The notes: a model not told the origin generated them from the sequence alone. A stretch of DNA of 64,000 bases from Dietzia sp. JS16-p6b (GCF_003052165.1 NZ_CP024869.1:2328001-2392000); one strand, 5' to 3'; positions 39,209 to 49,532 are shown, numbered from the stretch's first letter. A program made the numbers and translations.

Positions 39209-40927
39209 ATGGACCCACTGCTAAATGGGCTATTCAAGAAGTTTACTGAAAATAACGAACTGGAGAAATTATCCGACAGCGATGCATTCGAGATGTTCGC
39301 AGCCAAGCTAGTTCTCAAGGATGACCTAACGGAACGGACGGCGCTATCGGAATTACTTCTTGACCCCAGTACGCCCGGTGTAGATGTAGCTATCCTAGAA
39401 GTTAACGGCGAGCTAGTTTGGGACGACTCTGATGCAGAGGAGCTTTCAAGCGGTACTGGAACACTTATTGTCGCCCTACATTTCGTGCAGGCCAAGAACA
39501 CGGAGAAGGTGCCGTCGAATGAAATTCTAAATATGGGCGAGGTTGTCAAGAACTCCCTCGAAGGCTCCGCCCCTCGCGGCTACCCAAAGCTTAAAGGGAT
39601 CTCTGATGCCCTGAAATACATGTTCGCTGAGCATGCAACAAAAATGCAGAACCCACGGCCGTCCGCGCACCTCCACTTCGTGACCGCCGCGAACGCAACG
39701 GCGGTTGAGGATGCACTTGTGCAAGAGCGGCGGAAGAGTGTCCAGATGCAACTATCAGACCTATCCTTCCTGGGGGAGGTCACCGTTAAAGTGGAAGGGG
39801 CCGGTCAGCTCGTAGAAGCATCACGCAAGAAGACGGCGGCGAACGAAGTAGATATTGTGCTCGAGAAGAGTTTGAACCTCCCGAGCATGCCCGGTATCGA
39901 GCAAGCGATTCTCGGTCTGATTAGCCTTGACCAGTTGCTTCTGTTGATTCGCAACGATGATGCCTCACTGAACGAGCGCGTATTCTACGATAATGTTCGC
40001 GGATTCCAGGGAGCCGATAACCCCGTGAATGGGCGCATCCAGGAAACACTTAGGTCGTCAAACAGTCGACTACTTCCTGTTCTAAACAATGGCGTCACTG
40101 TAGTGGCGTCACAATACGCACCTCGCCCGGGCGACGAGGTGCGCCTAAGCGGCTATCAGATTGTGAACGGTTGCCAGACGAGTCATTGTGTCCACATTGC
40201 CGCGGACGAATTGGAGGACCCGAAAGCGATCCAGCTCCCTATCCGTGTGATAGTCACCGATGTAGCTGAGGTTGCAACGGAAATCATTCGCGCCACCAAT
40301 TCGCAGACGGCGGTCAATGATAGCGATCTTGTAGCACTCACCTCGTTCCAGAAAAACCTTGAAGAGTTCTACAAGCTGGACACCCTCGACGTCGGCCTTT
40401 CATACGAACGCCGAAGTGGTCAGTTTGCGAACAGTTCGGTCCCTCAAACGAGGGTGGTGACCATCAGAGACCAAGTGCGTGCGTTAGCGGGCACATTTCT
40501 AAATTTGCCACACCTTGCTACCAGATATCCGAAAGATCTTTACGAAACGATCGGAAGAGAGATCTTCGCGTCGCAGCACCTATACGATCCCTACGTGGCC
40601 GCCGCGTACGCCGACTACCGGCTGGAGTCTGCGTTCCGAACAACCCTCGATCCTAGGCTTAAGCCACTGCGATACCACATACTCATGGCGCACAAATATC
40701 TGACGCTGCAATCAGATTCACTTCAGTTGAACGACAGGCGAGTAATAAACCAGAGTCAGCAGATCATTGAATCGTTGAGTGGTTCAAACTATGTTATGAA
40801 GCTCAAGGACGCAGCCGACGTGATACTCGACTTCACGCACGGTACCGTTCCTACGAGTGATCGGCTGAAGCGCCTGGCTTTCACGGCCGATCTAAGGGGC
40901 CACGTGATCAGTAGGGTTACTAAGTGA
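39209..40927 (+). CDS. AIPR-type abortive infection phage-resistance protein
   Basis: A 572-residue protein. The AIPR signature is clear in the centre: FYDNVRGFQG, then LLPVLNNGVTVVAS and GYQIVNGCQTSHCVH. The N-terminal 110 residues look like a PD-(D/E)XK nuclease core, with D59 in GVDVAILEVNG and Q94-A-K96 in LHFVQAKN; nuclease activity is inference from that pattern. The family is linked to abortive phage defence. The ATG has AAGGAG 10 bases upstream. No partner gene is adjacent on the same strand, and IS elements lie on both sides. GC is visibly lower than in the flanking core genes and rare AT-rich codons are frequent, which points to transfer. The gene is undamaged. Confidence 0.82.
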   Translation: MDPLLNGLFKKFTENNELEKLSDSDAFEMFAAKLVLKDDLTERTALSELLLDPSTPGVDVAILEVNGELVWDDSDAEELSSGTGTLIVALHFVQAKNTEKVPSNEILNMGEVVKNSLEGSAPRGYPKLKGISDALKYMFAEHATKMQNPRPSAHLHFVTAANATAVEDALVQERRKSVQMQLSDLSFLGEVTVKVEGAGQLVEASRKKTAANEVDIVLEKSLNLPSMPGIEQAILGLISLDQLLLLIRNDDASLNERVFYDNVRGFQGADNPVNGRIQETLRSSNSRLLPVLNNGVTVVASQYAPRPGDEVRLSGYQIVNGCQTSHCVHIAADELEDPKAIQLPIRVIVTDVAEVATEIIRATNSQTAVNDSDLVALTSFQKNLEEFYKLDTLDVGLSYERRSGQFANSSVPQTRVVTIRDQVRALAGTFLNLPHLATRYPKDLYETIGREIFASQHLYDPYVAAAYADYRLESAFRTTLDPRLKPLRYHILMAHKYLTLQSDSLQLNDRRVINQSQQIIESLSGSNYVMKLKDAADVILDFTHGTVPTSDRLKRLAFTADLRGHVISRVTK

Positions 40928-41251
40928 GCCGATGTGAACTTGCCGGGACTCGGCTCCCATCTCGCGGAGCCCCCACCATCGGGGGTTGCTGACTGGCAGC
41001 GTCTCGCGAGAGCGGTTCTCGAATTGTCACGTATCGCTGGCCGAAAAGTGAAAACCCTTCACGGCATGACCTGCGCATGCACCCACGCGGGCACGGCGAC
41101 GGACAGCCGCCTCGAGACGGGTTCTAGGCTCGTGAGTATTTGAAGGTTTGGGAGCCACCGGGTATTGAGGTTGGGAGCCACCGTTATTGGCTTTGAGAGC
41201 CGGTGGCCGATGGGGTCGGAGCCACCGGCTCCCGTGCGCGGTCCCGTGGGG

Positions 41252-41995
41252 CTAATTCACGGCGGTGTGTTCGCGCATGTTGAAGGTGCCGGTCTCGATC
41301 CAGAGGGTGTTGTGGACGATGCGGTCCATGATGGCGTCGGCGTGTACGGCGGAGCCGAGGCGCTGGTGCCAGTCTTTCTGGGCGTATTGAGTGCAGAACA
41401 CCGTCGAGGCGTGTCCGTACCGGCGCTCGAGTAGTTCGAGCAGCATGCTGCGCATGCCCTCGTCGGGCGGGTCGAGGAGCCATTCGTCGAGCACGAGCAG
41501 CGTGAAGGCGGCGTACTTCTTCAAGAACGTCGTCTTGCCGTTCGGCTTGTCTTGCGCCGATGCCCACGCCTCGGCCAGATCCGGCATCCGGATGTAGTGC
41601 GCCCGGATCCGGTGGGTGCAGGCCTGCTTGGCCAGAGCGCACCCGAGGTAGGACTTGCCGGAGCCGGTGAAGCCCTGGAAGACGACGTTCTGGTGCCGGT
41701 CGATGAACAAGCAGGAGCCGAGCTGGGCGATCACGCCCTGGTCCAGTCCCCGCTCGTGGAGCATGTCCAGCCGCCGCAGATCGGCGTTCGGGTAGCGCAG
41801 GCCGGCTCGCCGGATCAGTCCCTCGACTTTAGCGTGGGTGAACGTGGAGTGGGCCTCGTCCACGACGATCTTGACCTGGTCCTCGAACCCCATGCCCAGC
41901 ATGAGGGTCTCATCGCGGGCCTCGAACGCCTCCAGCAAAGCGGTGGCGCCCATCTCCCGCAGCTTGCGACGGGACTCGGGATCGAGCCGGGTCAT
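41252..41995 (-). CDS. istB: IS21 transposition helper ATPase IstB (element 3)
   Basis: A 247-residue AAA+ protein with Walker A FTGSGKSYLG and Walker B TLLVLDEWLLD; FCTQYAQKDWHQRLG is the sensor region. The ATG at 41995 is preceded by a strong AGGAGGT at 4-5 bases. The gene is intact, but its transposase is disrupted. Confidence 0.93.
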   Translation of the reverse strand: MTRLDPESRRKLREMGATALLEAFEARDETLMLGMGFEDQVKIVVDEAHSTFTHAKVEGLIRRAGLRYPNADLRRLDMLHERGLDQGVIAQLGSCLFIDRHQNVVFQGFTGSGKSYLGCALAKQACTHRIRAHYIRMPDLAEAWASAQDKPNGKTTFLKKYAAFTLLVLDEWLLDPPDEGMRSMLLELLERRYGHASTVFCTQYAQKDWHQRLGSAVHADAIMDRIVHNTLWIETGTFNMREHTAVN

Positions 41996-43326
41996 CGGGC
42001 ACCTCCTGCGGCGTAGTAGTCGGCCCCACGCACATATCCGCCGGCGTCCTAGGCGGGCCGGTCCTGGCTGGCCCTGCCGGTCGGCTGTGCGGGTTTGTCC
42101 TGACCTGTTTCCAGAATCGGCCGCAGGTGGGCGTACCGCGGAGAGCGGATCGGCCCGGCCAACGCGATCCGGCACGCGGCCTCGACCCGCTCGGCTGAGT
42201 AGCGGCGGGTCAACCGCAGCACCGCCAGCGCCGGATTGATGCCCTGCTCGCTGACGGTCACCGACTCGAAGATCCGATCGGTCACGACCAGCGCCGAGGG
42301 GCCCACCCGCTCGGCCCATTCCCTGACCCGCGGCTGATCCCACTGCCGGTACTTCCGCCCGGCCGGCAGATCAGCATCGTTCGTGCGGTAGGCGTTGACC
42401 ACGGTCTCGGGCCACAGCACGTGGCTCGATAGCCGTTGGTGGCCGCGGTGCACCTCGAGCAGCGACTCGGTGATCCTCAGGTCGACCTTGGCGCCCACGT
42501 GCGGGTACGGCACGGAGTAGTAGTTGCGGGCGAAGGACACGTGCCCGTTGCGCCCGACCCTCCGGCCGTAGACCCAGCGGCTGATCTCGTACCCGGCGGC
42601 CGGCAGCGGCCGCAGCAGCTCCTTCTCCTCGGAGGTGAACACGCTGACCCGTGAGCCTGCCCGTTTCTGGAACGGCTCGGCGTTGTAGGCGGCGAGTTGG
42701 TCGGCGATCGCGGACTTGAGCTCGGCGAGCGTAGCGAACTGCCGCGCACGGAGGGCGGCGATGATCCAGGTGGCCACGTGCGCCACGGTGTTCTCCACGC
42801 TCGCCTTGTCCTTGGGCTTGCGCACCCGGCCGGGAAGGACCACGGCCGAATAGTGGGCAGCCATCTCCCGGTAGGCGTCATTGAGGACGATCTCGCCCTC
42901 GCGGGGATGTGTGATCACGCCGGTCTTGAGGTTGTCGCACGCGATGCGTGGCACTGATCCGCCGAAGAACTCGAACATCGCCGCGTGGGCCCGTAGCCAG
43001 GTGTCCTGCTTCATGTCCAGGGCGGGTTCGACGAAGGCGTACCGGGAGAACGGCAGGCACGCCACGAACAGATACACCCGCCTCGACTCGCCAGTGACGG
43101 GGTCGGTCAGCTGCATCGTTGGGCCAGACCAGTCCACCTCGACGGTCTGCCCGGCCTTGTGCCCGACGCGGGAGGCCAGCCCGGCGACCAGTACATGCTG
43201 TTGGTACTGCTTACAGAACCGGTCGTACCCCATTGCAGGGGACCCCGAGCCCGCGCACCGGTCGATGTACTCGCCGTGCAAGAGCTTCATCGTCACCCCG
43301 ACCCGGGCCATCCGGAGCGTGTCAAA

Positions 43327-44382
43327 TCAAATGAGACGTGAGGTGCTCGGTTGGGCTTGGCTAGTTTCGGGTGATCGGGCGTCGGGGTCGTTGATGGTCG
43401 CCTTTTCCGGCAGTCGGGGTGGGCGCGGTCGTCGGGTGAACCGTTCGGGGTGTTTGGCGTAGGCGGCGTCGAGCACGAGCTGGCGCCTGTCGCGGATGGT
43501 CTCGGCGGTGCCGTCGTGGACGCTGGCCGGGGTGTGCAGTCCGATCCCGCTGTGCCGGTGCTGGTGGTTGTACCAGTGGATGAATCGGTTCATCCATGCC
43601 CGGGCGGCACCGATGCTGGCGAACCGCTCGGGGTAGTTCGGCGTGTACTTCATGGTCTTGAACTGCGACTCGCTGTACGGGTTGTCGTTGCTGGTCCGCG
43701 GCCGATTGTGCGACCGGGTTACATCCAGATCGCACAGGAGTGAGGCCAACGGCTTCGAGGTCATCGCCGCGCCCCCGTCGGCGTGGAGATACCCCGGTGC
43801 CTGGCCTTGCTCGGCGATGGCGGCGGCGACCAGGTCGGCGGCCAGTTCGCCGTCTTCGACGGTCTCGATGCGCCAGCCCACGACGTAGCGGGAGTAGATG
43901 TCGATGACGACGTAGGCGTGGTACCAGATGCCCTTGGCCGGGCCCCGCATTTTCGTGATGTCCCACGACCACACATCATTTGCTGAGGTTGCGACCAGTT
44001 CGGGAATCGCCCGTGGTGGATGGGTTGCCTGCCGACGACGCTCGCCGTTCATCGCCTCGGCCGCCAGGATCCGGTGCATCGTGCGCTGCGAGCAGTGATA
44101 CCGGCCGGCGTCGAGTTCGCGGGCCCACACCTGGGCCACGGACAGATCGGCGTAGGCCTCGCTGGTGAGCACTTCCAGTATCGCGGTGCGCTCGGCGGCG
44201 GTGAGCTCGGCAGGATGGCGGGCCTTGGGGTGCGGCCCATACTGGCGCGGTTTCGGATTGGCCTGGCGATGATGGGTCGCCCGCGACCTACCGACCAGGG
44301 CGCAGGACCGCACCACACCCAGCAGCGCGGTCAGCAGCTGCGCGGTTTCGGCCTGCCAGGTGCGCCAGGCGGCCCTGGTCAC
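43327..44382 (-). CDS. IS3-family transposase OrfB (element B, copy 2)
   Basis: A 351-residue DDE transposase, identical in residues to the gene at 20748-21803, with the same overlap to its orfA. Identity across both copies argues for recent movement. Confidence 0.92.
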   Translation of the reverse strand: MTRAAWRTWQAETAQLLTALLGVVRSCALVGRSRATHHRQANPKPRQYGPHPKARHPAELTAAERTAILEVLTSEAYADLSVAQVWARELDAGRYHCSQRTMHRILAAEAMNGERRRQATHPPRAIPELVATSANDVWSWDITKMRGPAKGIWYHAYVVIDIYSRYVVGWRIETVEDGELAADLVAAAIAEQGQAPGYLHADGGAAMTSKPLASLLCDLDVTRSHNRPRTSNDNPYSESQFKTMKYTPNYPERFASIGAARAWMNRFIHWYNHQHRHSGIGLHTPASVHDGTAETIRDRRQLVLDAAYAKHPERFTRRPRPPRLPEKATINDPDARSPETSQAQPSTSRLI

Positions 44383-44834
44383 CCCTTGTTTTTCTTGGAG
44401 AGCGCTTCCAAGAACGCGACACCTTTTCCCATGACCTCCAACGCGGCGTCACGATCGGCGATGACCTTGTCCTTCCGGGCGGCGTCTGACTCGAGTTTGC
44501 TGATCTGCTTTTCCAGCTCAGCGATGCGCGCCTGCTCCGGCGACTGGCCAGCCCGGGGCCTTCTCTTGGACACGGTGCCCAGTGTTCCCGCTTCGATCTG
44601 GGCCCGCCACTGCTTGACGCTGGAATCGTAGAGGCCCTCTCGGCGCAGCACGCGGCCCTTCTGCCCGGACGGGGCCTGCTCGTACTCGGCGACGATGCGC
44701 CGCTTGTACTCGGCCGTGAACGTCCGCCGGGCCGGCCGCCCGGTCCGCGGGGCCTGAACCGTCTCCTGCGTCGAGGTCGTCGGCGTCGGCTGCGAGGCCT
44801 CCAGGGCCGCGTCAGTAGTTGCAGTGATAGTCAT
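44379..44834 (-). CDS. IS3-family transposase OrfA (element B, copy 2)
   Basis: A 151-residue helix-turn-helix and coiled-coil protein, identical in residues to the gene at 20296-20751. It is followed by orfB with a 4-base overlap. Confidence 0.9.
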   Translation of the reverse strand: MTITATTDAALEASQPTPTTSTQETVQAPRTGRPARRTFTAEYKRRIVAEYEQAPSGQKGRVLRREGLYDSSVKQWRAQIEAGTLGTVSKRRPRAGQSPEQARIAELEKQISKLESDAARKDKVIADRDAALEVMGKGVAFLEALSKKNKG

Positions 44835-45493
44835 GCTGGGTTCTCCTTCTCCTCACGCCCCAGCCTCTCAACCAGCCAGCCCGGGTGTCTCACCTCAGTC
44901 TGGCGGATAGGGATCTCCCGATGCACCTCGGCCCAGTCGGGCTCGGCGAACACGCTCTCGTGCTCACCCCGGCCCGGGAACAACAGCGAGTACACCTCGC
45001 CGTCCGGTAGATCTGCGACATCGTCCCAGCCGAGCTTGGCGGCATCGGCGGCCTCCAGCACCGCAGCGACGCTGTTGCGTGAGATCTGCTGCGAGGCCGC
45101 GATCGCCCGCCCCGACAGGCCCTCGGCCCGCAACTGCAAGACGAGTTTCGCCTTGATCTTCCTTACCATTGGGAACTGCTCCTTCCGCCAGGTGCCCGTT
45201 ACACCCAGCGGGAGGAGCCTAAGAAGGTGGCTCTGAACGCGAATAACGGTGGCTCCGACGACGTCCAAACCGTCAAGCAGCTACCGGCTCCCAGACCCAA
45301 TACGACTGGCCCTCAGAAGAGCGAATACTCACTCGGGCTGGTGGGTGATCTTCTTGCCCTTAGCCTGCAGGGCGTGTCTACGAGGACGTGGCTGCGCCGT
45401 TGTCCTCTGAACGACCGGGTCGCATTAACAACCGCCGAGGCACCGTTGCCCATTCGTCCTGCCTGTATTCGAGCGCCCGTAAGCTGCGGCAGA

Positions 45494-47986
45494 TCAGTCT
45501 AGCTCGGTGGTGAGCTTGTCCCAGAGGCCGATCTGTTCATGACTGTGGCGGTGCTCCTGCTCCTGGGGTGTTAGTGCATAGTCGAGGCTGGCGGATTCAA
45601 AGCGTTTAAACTGGTAGATTGCGTGGTTCAGGTGTTGAGCATTGAATAGCCCAAGGTCGTTAAGAGTGGTGAAGTCCTCGACGGTGATGCCTGTGACGCG
45701 CTCGAAAAGAGCGGAGTCGAGGGACTCGATGACGTGCGTGAGAGTCTCTTCCCGGTAGTCAGTGACGTACATAAAGATCGGGATCTTGGCCAGGAACTTC
45801 TGCAGCTTCTCGCGGATCTCTTTGCGAAGCTTGGCCGTCTCGAACTGTTCCTTCTTCTGATCCTTCGTGAGCTTGCCGTCCTGCTTGCGCTTGGCCTTCT
45901 TGAGGTCCTCGGTGTTCGTGACGACCTTGCTGGCGTTGTTCACCAGCGCGCGGAAGTCCTCGACGTTCTCGAGCGTCTCCATTAGATCCGAGCGGGTGAG
46001 GATACCGGAAAGGGTGTGCTCGTTGACGTTGACTAGCAGCGGTGAATTCCAACGGCGTGCCAGCGCCGCGGCGCCCACGCCCACCGTGGCCCAGTCGAGG
46101 ACGGCGTTCGCGTCGAGGGCGGTCATCGCACCTCCCGTGAATCCAAAGATCGGTAGGTAGTTAATGAGCTCGGATATCGCCTGCGACGGAGTGGCGTCCC
46201 CGGCGGTGGCCAGCTTGGTGCCATACTCGGCGACCAGCGAAAGTGCCCGATTAGGGTCGAACTCAAAGACGTAGCACGTCTCCTTAAGCAGCTCGAGATT
46301 TCCTTCCGCGTCGCGGTACGACCACGGTGACTGGACGCGGAATGCCGCCTGGAAGTAACTTTCCGGACTCTTGAGAGATCGGAGCATGAGGATTGCTCCC
46401 CACTCCGGCACGGTGACACCCGTCATTAGCTTGCCGCAGGACAGCGTAATGGACCCGGGGCCATTCTTGGCCTTGGCGTCCTCGATCGCGCGTTCCACCG
46501 GCGGTAGGGCCTCCACGCCCTGGCCAGCCTTGTTTCCCGCAGCAACGACGATCTCGAACTCGGAGAAGTACGGGTGCCTGCTCAGCGTGTCGGCCATGGC
46601 CACGCAGGCTGCGACGTTGGGCAAGTACCAGACGGAGTGCCTGACCGCGGACCTGAAGCGAACGGCCTCGAACGGGAACGGCGGCTTGTCCTGCGACTGC
46701 ACCTGCAGCTTCATCTGCTCGGTGAGCTTGCCACGGAGCATCTCAAGGAACTCGTTAACCTCGTCGTTATGCTCGAAGACGGGCTTGCCGCTGGATTCCT
46801 TCTGCGCGCTGAAGAATTCGTTAAGGCTGAACCCGTCGAACTCGCCGTCGGCCGTGTATTGGGAGGCGTTCTTGCCCAGGTCGTAGGAGTACATCTCCAT
46901 CCGGGGCAGCGTGAGGTACGGGTTCGGGCCGTCGGTCTCGCTCCACCGCTCCTTCTCGCGCTGTTCGTCGACATAGGTCCAGTTGAAGACTGCGTCTTCG
47001 GTGAACTCTCCGTCAGTGATCGCCCGGAACGGGGTGCCCGACAGGTACAGGTACTTGTCGGCCCTGACCGCCAGGTCTTCCGACAGATCTTCCACGGTGA
47101 CCTGCTCATCGGGCTCCTCGATCTCGGCTGTCTTCGCATCAGTCGGGTCGTAGAGAGTACGGGCAGAATCGCGCCAAGAGCCGAAGTGGTACTCGTCCAG
47201 AACGATTGCGTCCCACTCGATGAGGTGGATGACCTCGTTGCGAGACTTGATGTTTCCGTCCGCGTCCCGACCACCGAGGTCCTGGAGCGAAGCGAACCAG
47301 ACGACCGGCCCGTCGAAGTCGGCAGCAGCGTAACGGTCGTCGTCGCTGGCATTCCTGTCGATGTAGCGCCAGCCGTGGAAGTCGACGTGAGAGACGAGGT
47401 CGTCATGCCAGGCGGTCGCCACTGCCGGTTTGAACGTCAGGACCAGCACCCGCTTCCAGACCATCGTCTTGGCGAGCTGGTACGTGGCGAACGTCTTCCC
47501 GAAGCGCATCTTGGCGTTCCAGAGGAACTTCGGTGTGGTGCCGGCGTGGGTGCGGAAATACTCCGCGGCCCTGTCGACGGCCGCCTGTTGCTCAGGGCGC
47601 ATACCGAAGGTATGAGACCGCCTGGGTTCGTAGGCGACGCCGGAAACGACCGTAGCGATCGCCGCCTTGACCTCGTCGATCGTCGCCTCAAACCATTCGC
47701 CCGCCGTGCGGTTTATGCCTGCGGCAACTAGAGCCGAGTGCACGTCGCGGTCCGAAAACTCAAAACCGTCCGCACGCACCGCGGGCTCATCAAGGAGGAT
47801 CGAAACGCCCTTGAGACCGGGGTAGGCAGTGTTCAATTGCTGCTTGATACGAGCGCGTGCCGTCGCTTTGGTGGTCTGACCGACCTTGACTAGCCCACGG
47901 CCCGAGATCCGTGTCTGCCCGTGGGTGCGCTGCCAGAGGTCGTCGTCCTTACCGACGACCGTGTAGGCGTAGACGCGATTAGGCAT
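45494..47986 (-). CDS. GIY-YIG-like (T5orf172) domain fused to SF2 helicase, restriction-type
   Basis: An 830-residue protein. Residues 1-115 look like a GIY-YIG/T5orf172 nuclease domain: an early YAYTV, then GRGLVKVGQTTKATARARI (31-46) and GEWFEATIDEV with a possible metal-binding Glu near 97. Residues 150-700 form a superfamily 2 motor: NAKMRFGKTFA (Walker A, K164), VLDEYH (264-267), LYLSGTPFRA, and a late SYFQAAFRVQSPW in the motif VI position. The C-terminal region is charged and helical. The ATG overlaps the upstream methylase stop by 8 bases, so the two are coupled. The expected role is an ATP-driven endonuclease cutting DNA that lacks the methylation made by the partner genes. The domain calls are clear; the cutting function is inferred. 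Confidence 0.75.
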   Translation of the reverse strand: MPNRVYAYTVVGKDDDLWQRTHGQTRISGRGLVKVGQTTKATARARIKQQLNTAYPGLKGVSILLDEPAVRADGFEFSDRDVHSALVAAGINRTAGEWFEATIDEVKAAIATVVSGVAYEPRRSHTFGMRPEQQAAVDRAAEYFRTHAGTTPKFLWNAKMRFGKTFATYQLAKTMVWKRVLVLTFKPAVATAWHDDLVSHVDFHGWRYIDRNASDDDRYAAADFDGPVVWFASLQDLGGRDADGNIKSRNEVIHLIEWDAIVLDEYHFGSWRDSARTLYDPTDAKTAEIEEPDEQVTVEDLSEDLAVRADKYLYLSGTPFRAITDGEFTEDAVFNWTYVDEQREKERWSETDGPNPYLTLPRMEMYSYDLGKNASQYTADGEFDGFSLNEFFSAQKESSGKPVFEHNDEVNEFLEMLRGKLTEQMKLQVQSQDKPPFPFEAVRFRSAVRHSVWYLPNVAACVAMADTLSRHPYFSEFEIVVAAGNKAGQGVEALPPVERAIEDAKAKNGPGSITLSCGKLMTGVTVPEWGAILMLRSLKSPESYFQAAFRVQSPWSYRDAEGNLELLKETCYVFEFDPNRALSLVAEYGTKLATAGDATPSQAISELINYLPIFGFTGGAMTALDANAVLDWATVGVGAAALARRWNSPLLVNVNEHTLSGILTRSDLMETLENVEDFRALVNNASKVVTNTEDLKKAKRKQDGKLTKDQKKEQFETAKLRKEIREKLQKFLAKIPIFMYVTDYREETLTHVIESLDSALFERVTGITVEDFTTLNDLGLFNAQHLNHAIYQFKRFESASLDYALTPQEQEHRHSHEQIGLWDKLTTELD

Positions 47987-49532
47987 CGATGGTGTCTCCT
48001 GAGCTGGGTGCCGGCATCTCCTTGACCTGTGACGCGATGAAGGCGGCCTCTTCCCCAGTAATTCCGTATCGCGCAAACAGCAGCTCATCGGTCCACGTCT
48101 GGCTCAAGGGGACATCAGGCACGAACGCATACACATCGCGGGTGGCGTGTTGGGTCGCCTTGCGCAGCGAGACCAGGAACCGTACGAAGCGGGTCCTCAG
48201 ATAGCTCGCGTACCACTGAGCCTCTGACTCGCTCTCGAAGCGTCCGGCAACGAGGTAGGTCTCGGAACAGGCTGTACCCGGACCAGCGACGATCGGATCG
48301 CTGAGAAATTTTGTCTCCACCGCAGCGCTTGTCCCCTGTACGGCGGTCATAAGGACCTTCCAGTCATCGACCCACTCGGAATTCGTGCGAACATCGGCAC
48401 GTTCGATCCAACTTATCTTCTGCGAGCCGTAAAACTTGACTGGATTCTTGAGACGATCCGGCGACGCGACCCCATGGAAGTAAGTCCGGAACCCGAACGG
48501 CTTACCACCGGAAACGCGGACCTTAAGGACCGGTTCAGGCTTGCCGGCAACTCTGTACGCCCTCACCTTCTCAAGGATCGCCACGGCCTCATTACGGCGT
48601 ACGAGCACGTCGTACGCGCAAAGCGAGCGTTCCATAGGGGGACCTACGGGCACACCGTCCCACATTGTCTGGACCTCACACAGACCGGGGTTGTCCCGAT
48701 CCCACAAGAAATATGAGACCCCGCCCCTGACCTTCACGCCGGGAAAAGCATCGTACAGCTTGGGATAGTCCACGAGCTTCCTGATACGTCCGTCTGTGAG
48801 CATCTGGTTACGGAAGCTATCGAGTCCACGCCCGCCAGCAAACCAGCGTGACTGGGTGATCATCACAACGTACCGGGGGTTAAGGGCCAGGGCCTTCTGC
48901 ACAAAAAGTTGGTAAATGGGGACCGCACTGGCGTTGTGGCCGCCGTCCTTGAGCTGATACGGCGGGTTCCCGACGATCACGTCGAACTTCATGTCGGCCA
49001 TCTCCTTGGTGGGGTACGTGCCGTGGATGAACGAATAGGCGTAGTTCTCACGGGAACGGCCTCGTTCGAGATCCTTCGGGACGTTGCAGAGGGTGCACCG
49101 GTCATCGGAGCCGAAATGGTGCTCGGACGGCACGTAGAGCAGATTTCCTTGCGGGTCGTCGAATTGGACGAGGCTGTGGTGGCCGGAGGCGTCCGCCGAG
49201 CAGTACACGCTGCGCCGAGAGATGATGCCGGTCATCTCGGTGATGGCGGCCCCGAACAGCATGTTGCGGAATATGTGGTCCCGGCGCACGACGAAGTCGG
49301 GCTCCCACTCGGCCAAGCCGTCGAGCAGACGTGTCGCCACTTCTCGCAGGAACACCCCGGACTTGCTGAACGGATCCAGCCAGACGTAGTCCGGCCGGGT
49401 CCAAACCTCCTCGGGTAGCAGCTCCAGCATTGCTCTTGCGAGATCAGGGGGCGTGGGGACCTCATCGGTGGACAGCTGAGCCAAACAGTCGAGAATGTCA
49501 GGGACATGCTGACTAAATCGGGGCTGGTTCAT
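47979..49532 (-). CDS. Eco57I-type N6-adenine DNA methyltransferase
   Basis: A 517-residue methylase. A motif I-like segment DPFSKSGVF (residues 53-61) binds SAM and VIVGNPPYQL (NPPY at 189-192) is the catalytic motif IV of N6-adenine methylases. Three cysteines (C111, C146, C149) between the motifs may hold zinc. The later part (VKFYGSQKISWIERADVRTN) is a likely target-recognition region. I chose the ATG at 49532 because GGGAGG lies 7 bases upstream; it overlaps the end of the preceding methylase gene by 20 bases. It is the middle gene of a tight three-gene operon with the helicase-nuclease and should protect host DNA. Confidence 0.82.
   Translation of the reverse strand: MNQPRFSQHVPDILDCLAQLSTDEVPTPPDLARAMLELLPEEVWTRPDYVWLDPFSKSGVFLREVATRLLDGLAEWEPDFVVRRDHIFRNMLFGAAITEMTGIISRRSVYCSADASGHHSLVQFDDPQGNLLYVPSEHHFGSDDRCTLCNVPKDLERGRSRENYAYSFIHGTYPTKEMADMKFDVIVGNPPYQLKDGGHNASAVPIYQLFVQKALALNPRYVVMITQSRWFAGGRGLDSFRNQMLTDGRIRKLVDYPKLYDAFPGVKVRGGVSYFLWDRDNPGLCEVQTMWDGVPVGPPMERSLCAYDVLVRRNEAVAILEKVRAYRVAGKPEPVLKVRVSGGKPFGFRTYFHGVASPDRLKNPVKFYGSQKISWIERADVRTNSEWVDDWKVLMTAVQGTSAAVETKFLSDPIVAGPGTACSETYLVAGRFESESEAQWYASYLRTRFVRFLVSLRKATQHATRDVYAFVPDVPLSQTWTDELLFARYGITGEEAAFIASQVKEMPAPSSGDTIDA

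Larger units (their letters stand above)
43313..44912 (-). mobile_element. IS3-family element B, copy 2 (1600 bp)
   Basis: Same length and, by reading, the same sequence as 20218-21817 but in the opposite orientation. Its own 3-bp duplication (GAT in element orientation; ATC on the plus strand at 43310-43312 and 44913-44915) shows a separate insertion. It splits istA of IS21 element 3. Confidence 0.93.
42049..45169 (-). pseudogene. istA: IS21 transposase IstA (element 3), split by IS3
   Basis: The N-terminal part (44913-45169) starts MVRKIKAKLVLQLRAEGLSG after AGGAG. The C-terminal part (42049-43309) has TVEVDWSGPTM (Asp), RIACDNLKTG (Asp) and DKASVENTVAHVA (Glu). Removing the IS3 and one GAT duplication restores a single frame of 505 residues (join: AEVHREMARVGVTMKLL). 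No other damage is seen, so the insertion is recent. Confidence 0.92.
41172..45258 (-). mobile_element. IS21-family element 3, interrupted by IS3 element B copy 2
   Basis: Inverted ends share GGAGCCACCGTTATT (from 41174 on the left; inverted at 45242-45256 on the right). An extra partial copy GGGAGCCACCGGGTATT lies just outside the left end at about 41150. Exact boundaries and target duplication could not be settled. Without the inserted IS3 it would be about 2.48 kb. It carries istB intact and istA split. Confidence 0.8.

Noticed and set aside
20218-44912. A composite transposon formed by the two identical IS3 copies
   Set aside because: Each copy has its own target duplication on both sides (GGA, GAT), so they inserted separately and did not move as a unit.
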